Of a stretch of 5,190 nt of DNA, positions 4,754 to 5,190 are shown one piece after another. The position numbers were made by a program, and so were the translations under genes. The stretch is from the NCBI GenBank assembly GCA_019090295.1, contig JAHRWG010000102.1:1-5190 (forward strand). The letters run 5' to 3'. The stretch's first letter is position 1. Every line of letters begins with the position of its first letter. This DNA comes from Cycloclasticus sp. Lineage in GTDB: Bacteria; Pseudomonadota; Gammaproteobacteria; Methylococcales; Cycloclasticaceae. The notes under the pieces are model-generated. The model was given only the letters and a program-made list of their open reading frames with translations, searched no databases and had not been told where the DNA came from.

Positions 4754-5190
4754 ATGGGTAATTTTTTATCATCAAATTTAATGTCTTTCTTATCTACATT
4801 CATTGGAATAGCAAGTACCGTCTTTATTTTCCTTTTAGGGGCAGGGCTTTTATACGCCACCTTTCTTTATGTAAAAGATCGGTGTCAGACTAAGTCTACT
4901 ATTTTAAGGAACTACCCTTTAATTGGCCGCTTTAGGTTCTTATTTGAAAAAATCGGTGAGTTTTTAAGGCAGTACTTCTTTGCTATGGACCGTGAAGAAT
5001 TACCCTTTAACCGAGCGCAGAGGAGCTGGGTCTACCGCGCTGCAAAGAATATTGACTCTACCGTTGCCTTTGGCTCTACAAAAGACCTACGCCAAGCTGG
5101 AGCCATTATTTTTATTAATGCGGCCTTTCCTTCCCTAGAGGGAAAAAACACACCTTACCAACCAAGTTTAATTGGTCCTTTTTGCAAATA
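4754..5190 (+). CDS. FMN-binding glutamate synthase family protein (N-terminal part, runs off the right edge)
   Basis: The 145 readable residues are the N-terminus of a membrane-anchored homologue of the glutamate synthase large-subunit synthase domain. A membrane helix spans about residues 11-40. It is followed by the family-typical stretch: RNYPLIGRFRFLFEKIG (52-68), LRQYFFAMDREELPFNRAQR (71-90, including the PFNRAQRSWVYRAAK block) and VAFGS (104-108). Family members are usually around 500-550 residues, with the FMN-binding TIM barrel further on, so roughly three quarters of the gene is outside the window and its catalytic residues cannot be checked. The N-terminal Cys glutaminase domain of true GltB is absent, so this is not classical GOGAT; the physiological reaction of such stand-alone proteins is poorly known. 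The start is chosen from the G-rich ribosome sites and the in-frame stop just before them; Met10 (4781) is a less likely alternative. The final two bases TA begin codon 146. Confidence 0.9.
   Translation, partial: MGNFLSSNLMSFLSTFIGIASTVFIFLLGAGLLYATFLYVKDRCQTKSTILRNYPLIGRFRFLFEKIGEFLRQYFFAMDREELPFNRAQRSWVYRAAKNIDSTVAFGSTKDLRQAGAIIFINAAFPSLEGKNTPYQPSLIGPFCK

Noticed and set aside
1..5190. An undescribed multi-gene system
   Set aside because: All five genes belong to recognisable families in an ordinary chromosomal arrangement. The only candidate association (BASS, DoxX and glutamate synthase-like) rests on short spacing alone.

Overview
This window looks like the end of an assembled contig from a free-living gammaproteobacterium. 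By eye it is moderately AT-rich. It has a LapD-type cyclic-di-GMP receptor, a pyrophosphate-type phosphofructokinase of the kind known from methylotrophs and related aquatic gammaproteobacteria, a bile acid:sodium symporter family carrier, an HvfX-like DoxX protein and a membrane-anchored FMN-binding glutamate synthase homologue. A methylotroph or hydrocarbon-degrader-like lineage (Methylophaga/Cycloclasticus-like) would fit, but that is inference from family distribution, not a firm assignment.

Layout. Positions 1-54 are not genomic. They are an untrimmed Illumina Nextera adapter: the P5 tail, an 8-base i5 index, the read-1 linker and the 19-base mosaic end. From 55 to 1493 on the minus strand runs a lapD-like gene cut off inside its EAL domain. 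The apparent stop at 15-17 and the last 12 residues of that reading frame come from the adapter. A 176-bp divergent spacer (1494-1669) holds the lapD ribosome site, an 18-bp palindrome and a consensus -10 box for the rightward gene. Four plus-strand genes follow: pfp (about 1679-2941), a BASS-family transporter (3101-4039), a DoxX-family membrane protein (4095-4691) and the first 145 codons of an FMN-binding glutamate synthase family protein (4754 to the right edge).

How the genes relate. LapD would sense cytoplasmic c-di-GMP and sequester the periplasmic protease LapG, which controls adhesin release. PPi-PFK would carry reversible glycolytic flux using pyrophosphate. The last three genes are separated by only 55 and 62 bases and could be co-transcribed, but their predicted jobs (solute uptake, a redox or metal-linked membrane protein, an amidotransferase-less glutamate synthase-like flavoprotein) do not form an obvious single pathway.

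I see no CRISPR array, tRNA, rRNA, insertion sequence or defence cassette, and no gene cluster that looks like an undescribed system. The most consequential observation is the adapter and the false protein C-terminus it creates. The most interesting biological leads are the palindrome in the lapD leader and the PPi-specific active-site signature.
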